A DNA stretch of 64,000 nt from CAZFVY01 sp964522665 (GCA_964522665.1 CAZFVY010000024.1:1-64000); one strand, 5' to 3'; positions 21,142 through 31,061 are shown, counted from the first letter of the stretch. Translations and numbers: made by a program. Notes: a model not told the origin generated them from the letters alone.

Positions 21142-22353
21142 ATGAAACGATACTTCAAATTGCTTGCTATCTGCGCGTCGGCGCTGGCTTTGACCCTCGG
21201 GGCCAAAGCGGCGGATGACACGGTCAAAGTCGGTATTCTCCACTCGCTCAGCGGCACGATGGCCATCAGCGAGACCTCGCTGAAGGATGTGCTGCTGTTT
21301 ACGTTCGATGAAATCAACGCCAAAGGAGGCGTCATGGGCAAGAAAATCGAGCCGGTGATCGTCGATCCGGCGTCGAATTGGCCGTTGTTCGCGGAAAAGG
21401 CCGAGCAACTCTTGGTCAATGACAAGGTGGCCGTCGTCTTTGGCTGCTGGACCTCAGTCAGCCGTAAGTCGGTGCTTCCAGTCTTCGAGAAATACAATGG
21501 CTTGCTCTTCTACCCCGTTCAATACGAGGGCGAGGAGCTTTCCAAGAACATCTTCTACACCGCCGAGGCGGTCAACCAACAGGCGATCCCGCCCGTGGAC
21601 TACATGCTCGGTGAAGGCAAGAAGAAATTCTACCTCCTAGGCTCGGACTACGTCTATCCCCGCACGACCAACAAGATTCTGAAGCAATATCTCAAATCCA
21701 AGGGGATTCCGGATTCTGATATCATTGAAATCTACACTCCGTTCGGACATACCGACTACCAAACCATCGTCGCGCAGATCAAGAAGTTCTCCGCCGGCGG
21801 CAGCGCTTGCGTGATCAACACGCTGAACGGCGATACCAACGTGCCGTTCTTCAAGGAATTCGCGAACGCCGGACTTACCTCCGAGAATTGCCCCGTGGTT
21901 TCGTTCAGTCTTTCCGAGGACGAATTCCGCAGCCTCCCGACCAAGGACCTGGTGGGACACCTGGGTTGCTGGACCTATTTCATGTCTCTGAGCACGCCGG
22001 AAAATAAGGCGTTCGTCAGCGACTTCCAGAAGTGGCTCGAGACCGCTCCGGCCGGCGTGGAACGCAAGAACCGCGTGACCTGCAGCCCGATGAACCTCTC
22101 CCGCATCGGCGTCTATATGTGGAAGCAAGCGGTCGAGAAGGCCGGCTCCTTTGAGGTGGACAAGGTCCGCGCGGCGCTGCCCGGCCAGACCTTCACCGCC
22201 CCCGAAGGCATGGTGACCATGCAGGAAAATCATCACTTGATCAACCCGGTGTTCCTCGGCGAGACCCAGGCCAACGGCCAGTTCAAGATCATCAAGTCGC
22301 TCGGCGCGATCGCCGGCGAACCGTTCAGCGAGAAGTTCCTCGGCAAGAATTGA
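21142..22353 (+). CDS. urtA: Urea ABC transporter, periplasmic urea-binding protein
   Basis: 403 aa, signal peptide with cleavage near KAA-DDTVKVG. It is a full-length type I periplasmic binding protein of the UrtA/FmdD group: VKVGILHSLSGTMAISETSL, PASNWPLFAEKAEQLL, VAVVFGCWTSVSRKSVLPVF, PVQYEGEELSKNIFYTAEAV, GSDYVYPRTTNKILKQYL, EGMVTMQENHHLINPVFLGE. It captures urea and delivers it to UrtBC. First gene of urtABCDE. An attenuator-like hairpin after it would make UrtA more abundant than the membrane parts. Confidence 0.95.
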   Translation: MKRYFKLLAICASALALTLGAKAADDTVKVGILHSLSGTMAISETSLKDVLLFTFDEINAKGGVMGKKIEPVIVDPASNWPLFAEKAEQLLVNDKVAVVFGCWTSVSRKSVLPVFEKYNGLLFYPVQYEGEELSKNIFYTAEAVNQQAIPPVDYMLGEGKKKFYLLGSDYVYPRTTNKILKQYLKSKGIPDSDIIEIYTPFGHTDYQTIVAQIKKFSAGGSACVINTLNGDTNVPFFKEFANAGLTSENCPVVSFSLSEDEFRSLPTKDLVGHLGCWTYFMSLSTPENKAFVSDFQKWLETAPAGVERKNRVTCSPMNLSRIGVYMWKQAVEKAGSFEVDKVRAALPGQTFTAPEGMVTMQENHHLINPVFLGETQANGQFKIIKSLGAIAGEPFSEKFLGKN

Positions 22354-22384
22354 GCTTCCTCAAAATAGCCCGCCTGCAAAATCG

Positions 22385-22418
22385 GTGGGGACAGGGTTGT
22401 GCCTTTCCCTGTCCCCAC
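22385..22418 (+). terminator. Intercistronic hairpin between urtA and urtB
   Basis: Perfect 12-bp stem GTGGGGACAGGG / CCCTGTCCCCAC, 10-nt loop, followed by TTTCAGTCTT. It is likely a partial terminator or 3' end stabiliser. Confidence 0.65.
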
Positions 22419-22475
22419 TTTCAGTCTTGTCGGCGCGGTGACGAAACGTAGGATGACCCACTGAACTGGAACGTG

Positions 22476-24173
22476 ATGGCTGCGCGCTTTTTTCGCCTCA
22501 TTTGCCGGACTTTCGCCCTGCTGGGCCTCGGCGGCGGGTTGTTGACGGTTGGCGTCTCCATCGGGCGGGCCGCCGACCCGCGCGCGACCCTCGTTGAGGC
22601 CCTCACGAATGCCGATCTGACCGCGCAAATCAAGATTGTCCAGCAACTGAGCATCGTCGCCGACCCAATCGTGAGTCAGGTGCTGGGCGCGTGGCGGCAA
22701 GGCAGCGTCTATCTTTACGATGGGCCGGACCAAAGCAAAGTCCCGTTTCTGCTAGATAGCGCCAGCGACGCGGCCGGGAAGGCGCGGGCGGTGGCGATCG
22801 CGACCGGCAAGCCACTACTCGATGCCGCGGGCAAACCGCTATTCCTGGCCACCGCCGGGTTGACCGCGGCCGACACGACCTCCAAGTTGCGCAAGGCGAT
22901 CAAGACCACGCTTGACGTTCTGGCGTTGGCGAATCCGAATCCGAATCTTCGCCGCGACGCCGCCGCCAAACTCGGTTTTGATCAAAATCCGGAATTCCTC
23001 CTGGCGTTTCGCGCGCGACTCGCCGAGGAAAAAGAGCCGGGCGTCCGCAAGGCGCTGGAGGAAGCGATTGCGATTACGCTCCTGGCCGATGGCAAGCCCG
23101 AGGTGCAGCTTGACGCCGTGCGCAAACTGGGCGCGATGAAGTCGATCCCCGCCTTGGACCTTTTGGAAAAGCTGCTGACGGAGCTTTCCGCCGATCCCCA
23201 ACGGCGCGGTTCGGCATTGGGCATCGCGACGCTCGCTTCGGTCACCCAGATTCATGACCATATCGTCTGGGGCGATTTCATCGGGACTTGTTTTCGCGGT
23301 CTTAGCTTGAGCGCGGTCTTGCTAGTGGCGGCGCTCGGTCTCGCGATCACCTTCGGACTGATGGGGATCATCAATATGGCCCATGGGGAAATGATCATGG
23401 TCGGCGCCTACACCGCCTACGTTTCGCAGAGCATTTTTAACCGTTGCTTCGGTGCCGCGACCGGCGGCGCTGACTGGTATTTCGTCGCCGCGCTGCCCGG
23501 CTCTTTCCTCACCGCCGGGCTTCTCGGCCTGCTACTTGAGCGCGGCATCATCCGGTTCCTTTATCGACGGCCGTTGGAATCGTTACTGGCGACGTGGGGC
23601 GTGAGCCTAATCCTCCAACAAGTCTTTCGGGCGACGTTTGGCGCCGCAAACGTCGATGTCAGCTCGCCGAGCTGGCTGCGGGGAAACCTGACCGTGGCGG
23701 ACGTCGGCTTCACGTACGGTCGCATTTTTGTGCTTGGCTTCGCGGTCGCGATCGTCTTCCTTACTTGGCTGATCCTGACCAAAACCTCCCTCGGCCTCCA
23801 AGTGCGGGCGGTCATGCAGAACCGGGCGATGGCCTCCTGCATCGGCGTGCGCACCGACCGCGTGAATATGGCGACGTTTGCGTTTGGCTCGGGGCTGGCT
23901 GGCATGGCGGGCGCCTGCCTCTCGCAGCTCGGCAACGTCGGCCCCAGCCTTGGCCAGAGCCACATCGTCGATTGCTTCATGGTGGTGGTTCTCGGCGGCG
24001 TTGGCAACTTGGCCGGCACCGTCGGCGCGGCGCTTGGCATTGGGGTCACCGATGAGATTCTGCAACCCTACTTGGGCGCGGTGCTCGGCAAGATCACCGT
24101 CCTCTCCGCGATCATCCTCTTCCTGCAATGGCGGCCGGCCGGACTCTTCGTCACCCGCAGCCGCAGCCTCTAA
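22476..24173 (+). CDS. urtB: Urea ABC transporter permease
   Basis: 565 aa from the ATG at 22476 (a GTG one codon earlier is possible). Signal-like N-terminus, then a periplasmic helical-repeat region to about residue 265 as usual for long UrtB (AAAKLGFDQNPEFLLAFRAR), then a LivH-type permease with about eight membrane segments (ALGLAITFGLMGIINMAHGE, LESLLATWGVSLILQQVFRA, VVLGGVGNLAGTVGAALGIG). The EAA-like loop RAVMQNRAMASCIGVRTDRV contacts the ATPases. It pairs with UrtC in the inner membrane. Confidence 0.95.
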   Translation: MAARFFRLICRTFALLGLGGGLLTVGVSIGRAADPRATLVEALTNADLTAQIKIVQQLSIVADPIVSQVLGAWRQGSVYLYDGPDQSKVPFLLDSASDAAGKARAVAIATGKPLLDAAGKPLFLATAGLTAADTTSKLRKAIKTTLDVLALANPNPNLRRDAAAKLGFDQNPEFLLAFRARLAEEKEPGVRKALEEAIAITLLADGKPEVQLDAVRKLGAMKSIPALDLLEKLLTELSADPQRRGSALGIATLASVTQIHDHIVWGDFIGTCFRGLSLSAVLLVAALGLAITFGLMGIINMAHGEMIMVGAYTAYVSQSIFNRCFGAATGGADWYFVAALPGSFLTAGLLGLLLERGIIRFLYRRPLESLLATWGVSLILQQVFRATFGAANVDVSSPSWLRGNLTVADVGFTYGRIFVLGFAVAIVFLTWLILTKTSLGLQVRAVMQNRAMASCIGVRTDRVNMATFAFGSGLAGMAGACLSQLGNVGPSLGQSHIVDCFMVVVLGGVGNLAGTVGAALGIGVTDEILQPYLGAVLGKITVLSAIILFLQWRPAGLFVTRSRSL

Positions 24174-24181
24174 TCCGCCGC

Positions 24182-25363
24182 ATGCGACGTATCCTGTCCC
24201 CCCGCGAGCTTACGGTCTTGGGTGTTGTTTGCGTCTTGGTGTTGGGCGTCATGCCGGCGCTGAACGCCTTCCTGCCGGTGACGCACCCGTTGCATATTTC
24301 GACGTTTACGCTGAGCCTCTGCGGCAAGTATCTCTGTTACGCCGTGCTCGCCCTCAGCGTCGATTTGCTTTGGGGCTACACCGGGCTGTTAAGTCTCGGC
24401 CAATGCCTTTTTTTCTCGCTTGGCGGCTATGCGCTGGGAATGCATCTCATGCTCATGATCGGTCCACGCGGGCAATACAAAAGCAGCATCCCGGATTTCA
24501 TGGTGTTTCTTGAATTTCCGAAACGCTTTCCCGCGACGGGTGGATTGCCGCCGCACTGGATTCCTTTCAAACATTTTTGGTTCGCCGCGGCGGCGGTGCT
24601 TTGGGTGCCAGCGGTCGTCGCTCTGATCTTTGGTTTCCTTGCGTTTCGCTCCCGGATCAAGGGCGTCTATTTTTCGATCCTGACGCAGGCTCTCACCTAC
24701 GCCGCCTGCCTGATGTTTTTCCGGAACGATTTCACCTTCGGGGGGAACAACGGTCTCACCGACTTCAAGGACGTTTTGGGTTGGGAAATTAATTCGCCGG
24801 GCACGCGGCGCGGCTTGTTCATGGCGTCGGCCCTCTTGCTCCTGGTGGTCTATCTGCTTTGCCGCTGGTTGACGGCGACGCGTTTCGGCAAGATTCAGCG
24901 AGCCATCCGCGATAGCGAGAATCGCGTCCTGTTCTCGGGCTACGCCACGGCGAATTTCAAGCTGTTTGTCTTTGTGTTTGCCGCTGTCATCGCCAGTCTG
25001 GGGGGAGCGCTCTTTGTTCCCCAGGTCGGGATTATCAATCCGAGCGAAATGGCGCCGGACAAATCTCTCGAGGCGGTCATGTGGGTCGCCGTGGGCGGGC
25101 GGGGGACACTCATCGGGCCGATCCTGGGCGCGGTCGGTGTCAACTGGCTCAAGAGCGTCGCGACCCATAAGGCGCCCGAATACTGGCTTTATTTCCTGGG
25201 AGGGCTTTTCGTGGTGGTGACGCTTTTCTTCCCGAACGGGATCGTCGGCATCCCTGAGCAGGTCCGGCAGCTCCGGCGGCGCCTGACCGGTCGCTCCCAG
25301 CCGGACGCCGACAAACCGGTCGTTGACGCCGCGGCGGCGCCCAAACCGGAAACCGAGTCTTAA
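24182..25363 (+). CDS. urtC: Urea ABC transporter permease
   Basis: 393 aa; the ATG at 24182 is 8 nt after urtB. LivM-type permease with about nine membrane segments (VLALSVDLLWGYTGLLSLGQ, SILTQALTYAACLMFFRNDF, FGGNNGLTDFKDVLG), contact loop FGKIQRAIRDSENRVLFSGY, and a 30-residue charged tail (SQPDADKPVVDAAAAPKPET). The FGGNNGLTDF motif is typical of UrtC. Confidence 0.95.
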   Translation: MRRILSPRELTVLGVVCVLVLGVMPALNAFLPVTHPLHISTFTLSLCGKYLCYAVLALSVDLLWGYTGLLSLGQCLFFSLGGYALGMHLMLMIGPRGQYKSSIPDFMVFLEFPKRFPATGGLPPHWIPFKHFWFAAAAVLWVPAVVALIFGFLAFRSRIKGVYFSILTQALTYAACLMFFRNDFTFGGNNGLTDFKDVLGWEINSPGTRRGLFMASALLLLVVYLLCRWLTATRFGKIQRAIRDSENRVLFSGYATANFKLFVFVFAAVIASLGGALFVPQVGIINPSEMAPDKSLEAVMWVAVGGRGTLIGPILGAVGVNWLKSVATHKAPEYWLYFLGGLFVVVTLFFPNGIVGIPEQVRQLRRRLTGRSQPDADKPVVDAAAAPKPETES

Positions 25364-25381
25364 CCGCGCCGAAAACTGAGC

Positions 25382-26149
25382 ATGCAGCGCGATTTCATTC
25401 TGACGCTCGAAGGGGTTAACAAGACCTTCGATGGTTTTAAGGCGATCTCGAACCTGACGTTCTACATGGACCCGGGCGAGTTGCGCACGATCATCGGCCC
25501 CAATGGCGCCGGCAAGAGCACGATGATGGACCTGATTACCGGGCGGACGCGGCCCGATTCCGGCAAAATTGAATTCGGCAAGAACACCGACCTGACCAAA
25601 CTCAACGAATACCAGATCAATCGTCTCGGGATTGGCCGAAAATTCCAAACGCCCTCGGTTTACACCGATCATTCCGTTTTCGAGAATGTGCTCCTCTCGC
25701 TTCCCGGTCGGCGCAGCGTCTGGGAGGCGCTCTTCGCGCCCGTGACCGAGGCGCAACGCGAACGCATCCACGAAATTCTGACCACGATCGGCCTCGAACG
25801 CCATCCCCAGGTCCGCGCCGGGACGCTCGCCCACGGACAGAAGCAGTGGCTCGAAATCGGGATGCTGCTGGCCCAAAATCCGAACCTCCTCCTGGTCGAT
25901 GAACCGGCCGCCGGCATGACCGACGAGGAGACCGCCCGCACCGGCGAGTTGCTTTTGAGCCTTGCAGGCAAGCACAGCATCATCGTGATTGAGCACGACA
26001 TGACGTTCGTCCGCCAAATTGCCAGCAAAGTAACCGTGCTCCATCAAGGCACGGTCCTCTGCGAGGGCACGGTCGATGAAGTGCAGAACAACGAACGGGT
26101 AATCGAGGTTTACCTGGGCCGCAAGGCCGACCCGAAGCGCCACGCCTGA
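25382..26149 (+). CDS. urtD: Urea ABC transporter ATP-binding protein
   Basis: 255 aa. Walker A GPNGAGKST, Q-loop region RKFQTPSVYTDHSVFENVLL, ABC signature in the UrtD-type form LAHGQKQWLEIGML, Walker B LLLVDEPAAGM, H-loop IVIEHDM. LivG-like subunit that powers UrtBC together with UrtE. Confidence 0.95.
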   Translation: MQRDFILTLEGVNKTFDGFKAISNLTFYMDPGELRTIIGPNGAGKSTMMDLITGRTRPDSGKIEFGKNTDLTKLNEYQINRLGIGRKFQTPSVYTDHSVFENVLLSLPGRRSVWEALFAPVTEAQRERIHEILTTIGLERHPQVRAGTLAHGQKQWLEIGMLLAQNPNLLLVDEPAAGMTDEETARTGELLLSLAGKHSIIVIEHDMTFVRQIASKVTVLHQGTVLCEGTVDEVQNNERVIEVYLGRKADPKRHA

Positions 26150-26161
26150 CGCTCGCCAGCC

Positions 26162-26857
26162 ATGCTGACCATCTCGAATCTCAACGCGGCGTACGAAGGC
26201 TCGCAAATCCTGCGGAACGTCTCGCTCACCGTTCCCGAACGCCGCGTCGTCTGCCTCATGGGCCGCAACGGCGTCGGCAAAAGCACGACGTTAAAGTGCG
26301 TCGTCGGCTTGTTGAAACCGGTGAGCGGCGACATCAGTTTGGCATCCGCGTCATTGAACGGCCTGGCTCCCGACGAACGCTCCCGCCGCGGCATCGGCTA
26401 CGTCCCGCAAGGACGAGACATCTTTCCTAATTTGACCGTCTGGGAGAACCTCGAGTTGAGCCTGATCGTGCATGACCATAAGGCCGCCGGGCAGGTGGAC
26501 CGAGTCCTGGGATTGTTCCCCGTGCTCAAAACGATGCTCAAGCGCAAGGGCGGCGTCCTCAGCGGCGGACAACAGCAGCAACTGGCCATCGCCCGCGCGC
26601 TGCTTACCGATCCGCGCGTCCTCATCCTTGATGAGCCAACCGAGGGCATCCAACCGTCGATCATCGATGAAATTGGCGACACGCTCTGCAAGATCAAGGC
26701 CGAGGGCCGAATCAGCATCTTGTTGGTCGAGCAATACGTTGACTTCGCGCGCGCGGTGGCCGATCAATTTTACATCATGGACCGAGGCGCGATTGTAATC
26801 GGTGGTGAGATCGATCAATTAACGGACGGCGTTATCCGGCAGCATCTGGTTGTCTGA
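26162..26857 (+). CDS. urtE: Urea ABC transporter ATP-binding protein
   Basis: 231 aa. LivF-type: Walker A GRNGVGKSTTL, GIGYVPQGRDIFPNLTVWEN, signature LSGGQQQQLAIARAL, Walker B VLILDEPTEGIQPS, H-loop replaced by LLVEQYVDFA, typical of UrtE. It ends 14 bp before ureD, linking import to urease in one transcript. Confidence 0.95.
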   Translation: MLTISNLNAAYEGSQILRNVSLTVPERRVVCLMGRNGVGKSTTLKCVVGLLKPVSGDISLASASLNGLAPDERSRRGIGYVPQGRDIFPNLTVWENLELSLIVHDHKAAGQVDRVLGLFPVLKTMLKRKGGVLSGGQQQQLAIARALLTDPRVLILDEPTEGIQPSIIDEIGDTLCKIKAEGRISILLVEQYVDFARAVADQFYIMDRGAIVIGGEIDQLTDGVIRQHLVV

Positions 26858-26871
26858 GCGAGGGGGGAACG

Positions 26872-27759
26872 ATGCGGTTGAGTTCCTCATTCCCGACTGA
26901 ATCGGCGCCGGTGGGCGACAAGGCGTCGGCGTCCGCGCGCGGCGGCCGCCTGGGCAGCGGCTTCCTGGAAGTGCGGTTGGTGCGCGGACAAAGCAGCGTT
27001 ACCCGCGCCTACTCTCGGAATCCTTTCAAGCTGCTGACGCCGCGCTCGTGCGGACCGAGCGTTTGGGCCTGCGTGAGTCACTTGGGCGGCGGGATGCTGG
27101 CGGGCGATGAGGTGGAATTTGACCTCGACCTCGGCCCGAACGCCAACGCGTATCTCGGGACCCAGGCGTCCACCAAGGTTTATCGCAGCCCGGCGGGTCG
27201 CCCCTGCCGGTTCGAGCTGCGCGCGCGAATTGGCGCCGGCGCCCGACTGCTTTGGGCGCCCGACCCGGTCCAGTGCTTCGCGAACTCGGTTTATGAGCAG
27301 CGCCAGCGATTTGAGCTGGGGCCGGGCGCTGGTTTGGCCCTCGTCGATTCAGTTTCCGCCGGGAGGACGGCTCGGGGCGAACGCTGGGCTTTCTCGCGCT
27401 ATCGAACGCGCACGGAGATTTTCGTCGCGGGACAGCGAGCTTTCGTGGACGCGCTGACGCTTGATCCCCTCGATGGTCCGCTCGCCAGTCCGTGGCGCTT
27501 GGGCCGTTTCAATTGCCTGTCGATGATCGCGTTGATTGGCACACCTTTTCAGTCGGCCGCGACCCAGCTGATCGAGGCAGTCGCGCGACGCCCCATCGTG
27601 CGGCAGACTCCGCTGCTGCTGGCCGCCAGCGCGCTGCCGAGCGGGGCGATCCTGCGAATCGCCGGAATCAGTTCGGAAACGGTCGCGCGCGAGACGCGGG
27701 CCGCGCTGGCGTTCGTCAGCGACTGGCTGCAAGACGACCCTTGGGCAAGAAAATGGTAA
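26872..27759 (+). CDS. ureD: Urease accessory protein UreD/UreH
   Basis: 295 aa, ATG with an excellent AGGGGGGAA site. Family blocks: LEVRLVRGQSSVTRAYSRNP, FKLLTPRSCG, SHLGGGMLAGDEVEFDLDLG, AYLGTQASTKVYRSPAGRPC, RLLWAPDPVQCFANSVYEQR, LALVDSVSAGRTARGERWAF. It forms the UreDFG complex that delivers nickel to the apo-urease. Confidence 0.9.
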   Translation: MRLSSSFPTESAPVGDKASASARGGRLGSGFLEVRLVRGQSSVTRAYSRNPFKLLTPRSCGPSVWACVSHLGGGMLAGDEVEFDLDLGPNANAYLGTQASTKVYRSPAGRPCRFELRARIGAGARLLWAPDPVQCFANSVYEQRQRFELGPGAGLALVDSVSAGRTARGERWAFSRYRTRTEIFVAGQRAFVDALTLDPLDGPLASPWRLGRFNCLSMIALIGTPFQSAATQLIEAVARRPIVRQTPLLLAASALPSGAILRIAGISSETVARETRAALAFVSDWLQDDPWARKW

Positions 27760-27876
27760 CGCCCCGATCTCATTTAACCGACGCCACAGGGTCCATTCCG
27801 CGCCCCGAAAGGCGCGCGCGAGTGGGCGGGCGCTTGATTATTCCGTCGCGTCCGTCGAGAATCAGCGAGTAATCCT

Positions 27877-28641
27877 ATGCACCTTTCACCTCGTGAAATT
27901 GACAAACTTCTGCTGCACAACGCCGGCTTTTTGGCGCAGAAGCGCCTCGCGCGCGGCGTTCGCTTAAACCACCCCGAAACCGTCGCCCTGATCGCCACGC
28001 AATTGCTTGAATTCATTCGCGACGGGAAGTCGGTCGCCGAATTGATGGACCTGGGGCGGCGTTTTCTTGGACGGCGTCAGGTCATGTCGGGCGTGCCCGA
28101 AATGGTCGCCGAGGTGCAGGTCGAAGGCACTTTTCCGGATGGGTCAAAACTGGTGACGGTTCATCACCCGATCGCGGCGGAAGACGGTGATCTCACCCTT
28201 GCGTTGTACGGCAGCTTTCTACCGCCCCCCGATCCATCGCGTTTTCGCGCGGACGCCGCGCACGCGGAGCCGGAGCCTGGCGCGTATGAGATTCTGGAAG
28301 GCGAATTGATTTTGAACCCGGGCGGCGCGACGGAAACCGTGGCGGTGACTAACCTCGGCGACCGCCCGGTCCAGGTCGGCAGCCATTATCATTTTATCGA
28401 AACGAACTCCCAACTGCGTTTCGACCGCGGCAAGGCGTACGGCAAACGTCTCGACATCCCGGCCGGCACCGCGGTCCGTTTCGAGCCAGGCGAGACCAAG
28501 ACGGTCCCGCTGGTGGACATTGGCGGTAAGCGCGTCATTACCGGCGGCAATAATCTCGCCACCGGGCCGGTTTCGCCCGCAGGCCGCTTCGCCGCGCTGG
28601 AACGCGTCCAGGCGCAAGGTTTCGCCCACCAGGAGGATTGA
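27877..28641 (+). CDS. ureAB: Urease gamma-beta fusion subunit
   Basis: 254 aa. Residues 1-100 are urease gamma (MHLSPREIDKLLLHNAGFLA, RRFLGRRQVMSGVPEMVAEV, VEGTFPDGSKLVTVHHPIA). A 30-residue linker follows, then residues from about 133 are urease beta (GAYEILEGELILNPGGATET, PVQVGSHYHFIETNSQLRFD, YGKRLDIPAGTAVRFEPGET). The gamma-beta fusion is the arrangement seen in Helicobacter UreA. It overlaps nothing; ureC follows 3 nt later. Confidence 0.95.
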   Translation: MHLSPREIDKLLLHNAGFLAQKRLARGVRLNHPETVALIATQLLEFIRDGKSVAELMDLGRRFLGRRQVMSGVPEMVAEVQVEGTFPDGSKLVTVHHPIAAEDGDLTLALYGSFLPPPDPSRFRADAAHAEPEPGAYEILEGELILNPGGATETVAVTNLGDRPVQVGSHYHFIETNSQLRFDRGKAYGKRLDIPAGTAVRFEPGETKTVPLVDIGGKRVITGGNNLATGPVSPAGRFAALERVQAQGFAHQED

Positions 28642-28644
28642 GTT

Positions 28645-30360
28645 ATGGCCCACAAGATCAAACGTTCCCATTACGCCGACATGTTCGGCCCAACCACGGG
28701 TGACAAAGTGCGTCTTGGTGACACCGGACTCATGCTCGAGGTCGAGCGCGACCTGGCCGTTTATGGCGACGAATGCAAATTTGGCGGCGGCAAGGTCCTG
28801 CGCGAAGGGATGGGGCAGGCGACCGGCGTGTCGGAAGAAGCGGCGCTCGATTGCGTCATCACCAACGCGCTGATCGTCGATTACACCGGCATCATCAAGG
28901 CGGACGTCGGGATCAAGGGCGGGCGCATCGCGGGTATCGGCAAGGCCGGCAACCCCGACGTGATGCACGGCGTCACCGACGGCATGATCGTCGGCGTTAC
29001 GACCGAGGTGATCGCCGGCGAAGGCTTGATCCTGACCGCGGGCGGCCTCGACACCCACATACACTACATTTGTCCCCAGCAGGCGTACGAGGCGATCGCC
29101 GCGGGGATAACCACGTTCGTCGGCGGCGGCACCGGCCCGGCCACCGGCACCTGCGCCACCACCTGCACGCCCGGCGCCGGGCATTTGCGGATGATGCTGC
29201 AGGCCACCGACGGCCTGCCGATGAATTTCGGCTTCACCGGCAAAGGCAACACCGCCCGGCCGGAGGGCTTGGATGACCAGATCCTAGGTGGCGCCGTGGG
29301 GCTTAAGCTACACGAAGATTGGGGCACCACGCCCGCGGCCATCGATTGCTGCCTGACGGTCGCCGAGGAGGCGGACGTGCAAGTCACGATCCACACCGAC
29401 ACGCTGAATGAATCGGGATTCGTCGAGGCGAGCCTGGCCGCGTTCAAGGGCCGGACGATTCACACCTATCACTCCGAGGGCGCCGGCGGCGGGCACGCGC
29501 CGGATATTTTGCGGGTTTGCGGTGAGTTGAACGTACTCCCCAGTTCCACCAATCCGACCCGGCCGTACACCGTCAATACGCTTGACGAACATCTCGACAT
29601 GCTGATGGTCTGCCACCATTTGGACCCGAATTTGCCCGAGGACGTCGCGTTCGCGGAAAGCCGCATCCGCGGAGAGACGATCGCCGCGGAGGATATTCTG
29701 CATGATCTTGGCGCGATCAGCATGATGAGTTCCGATTCCCAAGCCATGGGCCGGGTCGGCGAGGTGATTACGCGTACCTGGCAGACCGCGGACAAGATGC
29801 GCCGGCAGCGGGGCCGCCTCCCCGGCGATAGCGCGGGCAACGACAATCTCCGGATCAAACGATACCTCGCCAAATACACGATCAATCCGGCGATTACGCA
29901 CGGGATGTCCCATTTGATTGGTTCGGTGGAAGTCGGCAAGCTCGCCGACTTGGTCCTCTGGAAACCAGCGTTTTTCGGCGCCAAGCCGGAACTGGTCATC
30001 AAAGGCGGCGTGATCGCGTGGGCGCAGATGGGTGACCCCAACGCCTCGATTCCGACGCCCCAGCCGGTCTTCATGCGGCCCATGTTCGGCGCCTTCGGGG
30101 CCGCGCCGGGGCCGCTCTCCATCGCGTTCGTCAGCCGCGCCTGCCGCGAAGAGGGCGTCGCCGCCCTTTACGGTTTGAGCAAGCAACTCGAAGCGGTGCA
30201 GAACTGCCGACACTTGACCAAGAAAGACCTCAAATGGAACGACGCGACTCCCAAGATCACGGTCGATCCTGAGACTTATCTGGTCACGGCGGACGGCGAA
30301 CCACTGGTGTGCGAGCCGGCAAAAAGCCTGCCGCTGGCGCAACGTTATTATCTCTTTTGA
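28645..30360 (+). CDS. ureC: Urease catalytic alpha subunit
   Basis: 571 aa, standard length. Nickel ligands and catalytic residues visible: H-x-H in GLDTHIHYICPQ (about residues 137-139), carbamylated Lys in VGLKLHEDWGTTPAAID, His in VTIHTDTLNESGF and IHTYHSEGAGGGHAPD, flap His in MLMVCHHLDPNL, Asp in SMMSSDSQAMGRVGE. It hydrolyses urea to ammonia and carbamate in the cytoplasm. The dinuclear site looks intact. Confidence 0.97.
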   Translation: MAHKIKRSHYADMFGPTTGDKVRLGDTGLMLEVERDLAVYGDECKFGGGKVLREGMGQATGVSEEAALDCVITNALIVDYTGIIKADVGIKGGRIAGIGKAGNPDVMHGVTDGMIVGVTTEVIAGEGLILTAGGLDTHIHYICPQQAYEAIAAGITTFVGGGTGPATGTCATTCTPGAGHLRMMLQATDGLPMNFGFTGKGNTARPEGLDDQILGGAVGLKLHEDWGTTPAAIDCCLTVAEEADVQVTIHTDTLNESGFVEASLAAFKGRTIHTYHSEGAGGGHAPDILRVCGELNVLPSSTNPTRPYTVNTLDEHLDMLMVCHHLDPNLPEDVAFAESRIRGETIAAEDILHDLGAISMMSSDSQAMGRVGEVITRTWQTADKMRRQRGRLPGDSAGNDNLRIKRYLAKYTINPAITHGMSHLIGSVEVGKLADLVLWKPAFFGAKPELVIKGGVIAWAQMGDPNASIPTPQPVFMRPMFGAFGAAPGPLSIAFVSRACREEGVAALYGLSKQLEAVQNCRHLTKKDLKWNDATPKITVDPETYLVTADGEPLVCEPAKSLPLAQRYYLF

Positions 30361-31061
30361 ACCCGCCGAGCGACTCAACCCCGCCAGCTCCTGGCGCTGG
30401 CGCCGACTGGTTGCTTTGGCAATTGGCGGACTCGGCCTTTCCGCTCGGAGGCTTTGCCCATTCCGGCGGCTTGGAGGCGGCGTGGCAGCAGGGCGAGGTC
30501 GTCGGTCCAGACGGCGTGGCCGGGTTCATCGAGGTGGGCCTGATCCAATCCGCGCGCGCCGCGCTGCCGGTGGTCGCCGCCGCGCACGCCGAGCCGCGGC
30601 GGGCGCCGGAACTGGACGCTTGGTGCGACGCGTTTCTCACCAACCACGTCGCCAATCGCGCCAGCCGGCTTCAGGGCCAGGCGTTAATGCTCGCCTGCGA
30701 ACGGAGTTTCGGCGTCGGCGCGCTCACCGAACTGCGGGCCCGTTCGTTCGACGAGCGTTGGTTGGGGCATTTGGCGCCTTGTTTTGGCGCCGTCACGCGT
30801 TTGCTGGAAATCAGCCGCGCGGCCTCCGTCAGGCTTTTTCTCTACCTTCAGATTCGGGGCGTCCTGGCGGCGGCGGTGCGCCTCGGGATTATCGGGCCCC
30901 TCGAGGCGCAGTCGGTGCAGCATCGCCTGGGGCCGGCCGCCGAGGCCGCGGCGATCTTCGGGACCGACCTGGAACTGGACGAGCTTGCGCAAACGGCGCC
31001 GGTCGCGGACCTCTTGCAAGGCGCCCAAGACCGGCTTTATTCCCGTTTGTTTCAAAGCTGA
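30357..31061 (+). CDS. ureF: Urease accessory protein UreF
   Basis: 234 aa from a TTG at 30357 whose TTGA overlaps the ureC stop; a GTG at 30309 would lengthen it by 16 residues and overlap ureC by 52 bp. Family blocks DWLLWQLADSAFPLGGFAHS, GGLEAAWQQGEV, DAFLTNHVANRASRLQGQAL, RLFLYLQIRGVLAAAVRLGI and QHRLGPAAEAA. It acts with UreD and UreG in nickel insertion. The start codon is uncertain. Confidence 0.85.
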   Translation: MNPPSDSTPPAPGAGADWLLWQLADSAFPLGGFAHSGGLEAAWQQGEVVGPDGVAGFIEVGLIQSARAALPVVAAAHAEPRRAPELDAWCDAFLTNHVANRASRLQGQALMLACERSFGVGALTELRARSFDERWLGHLAPCFGAVTRLLEISRAASVRLFLYLQIRGVLAAAVRLGIIGPLEAQSVQHRLGPAAEAAAIFGTDLELDELAQTAPVADLLQGAQDRLYSRLFQS

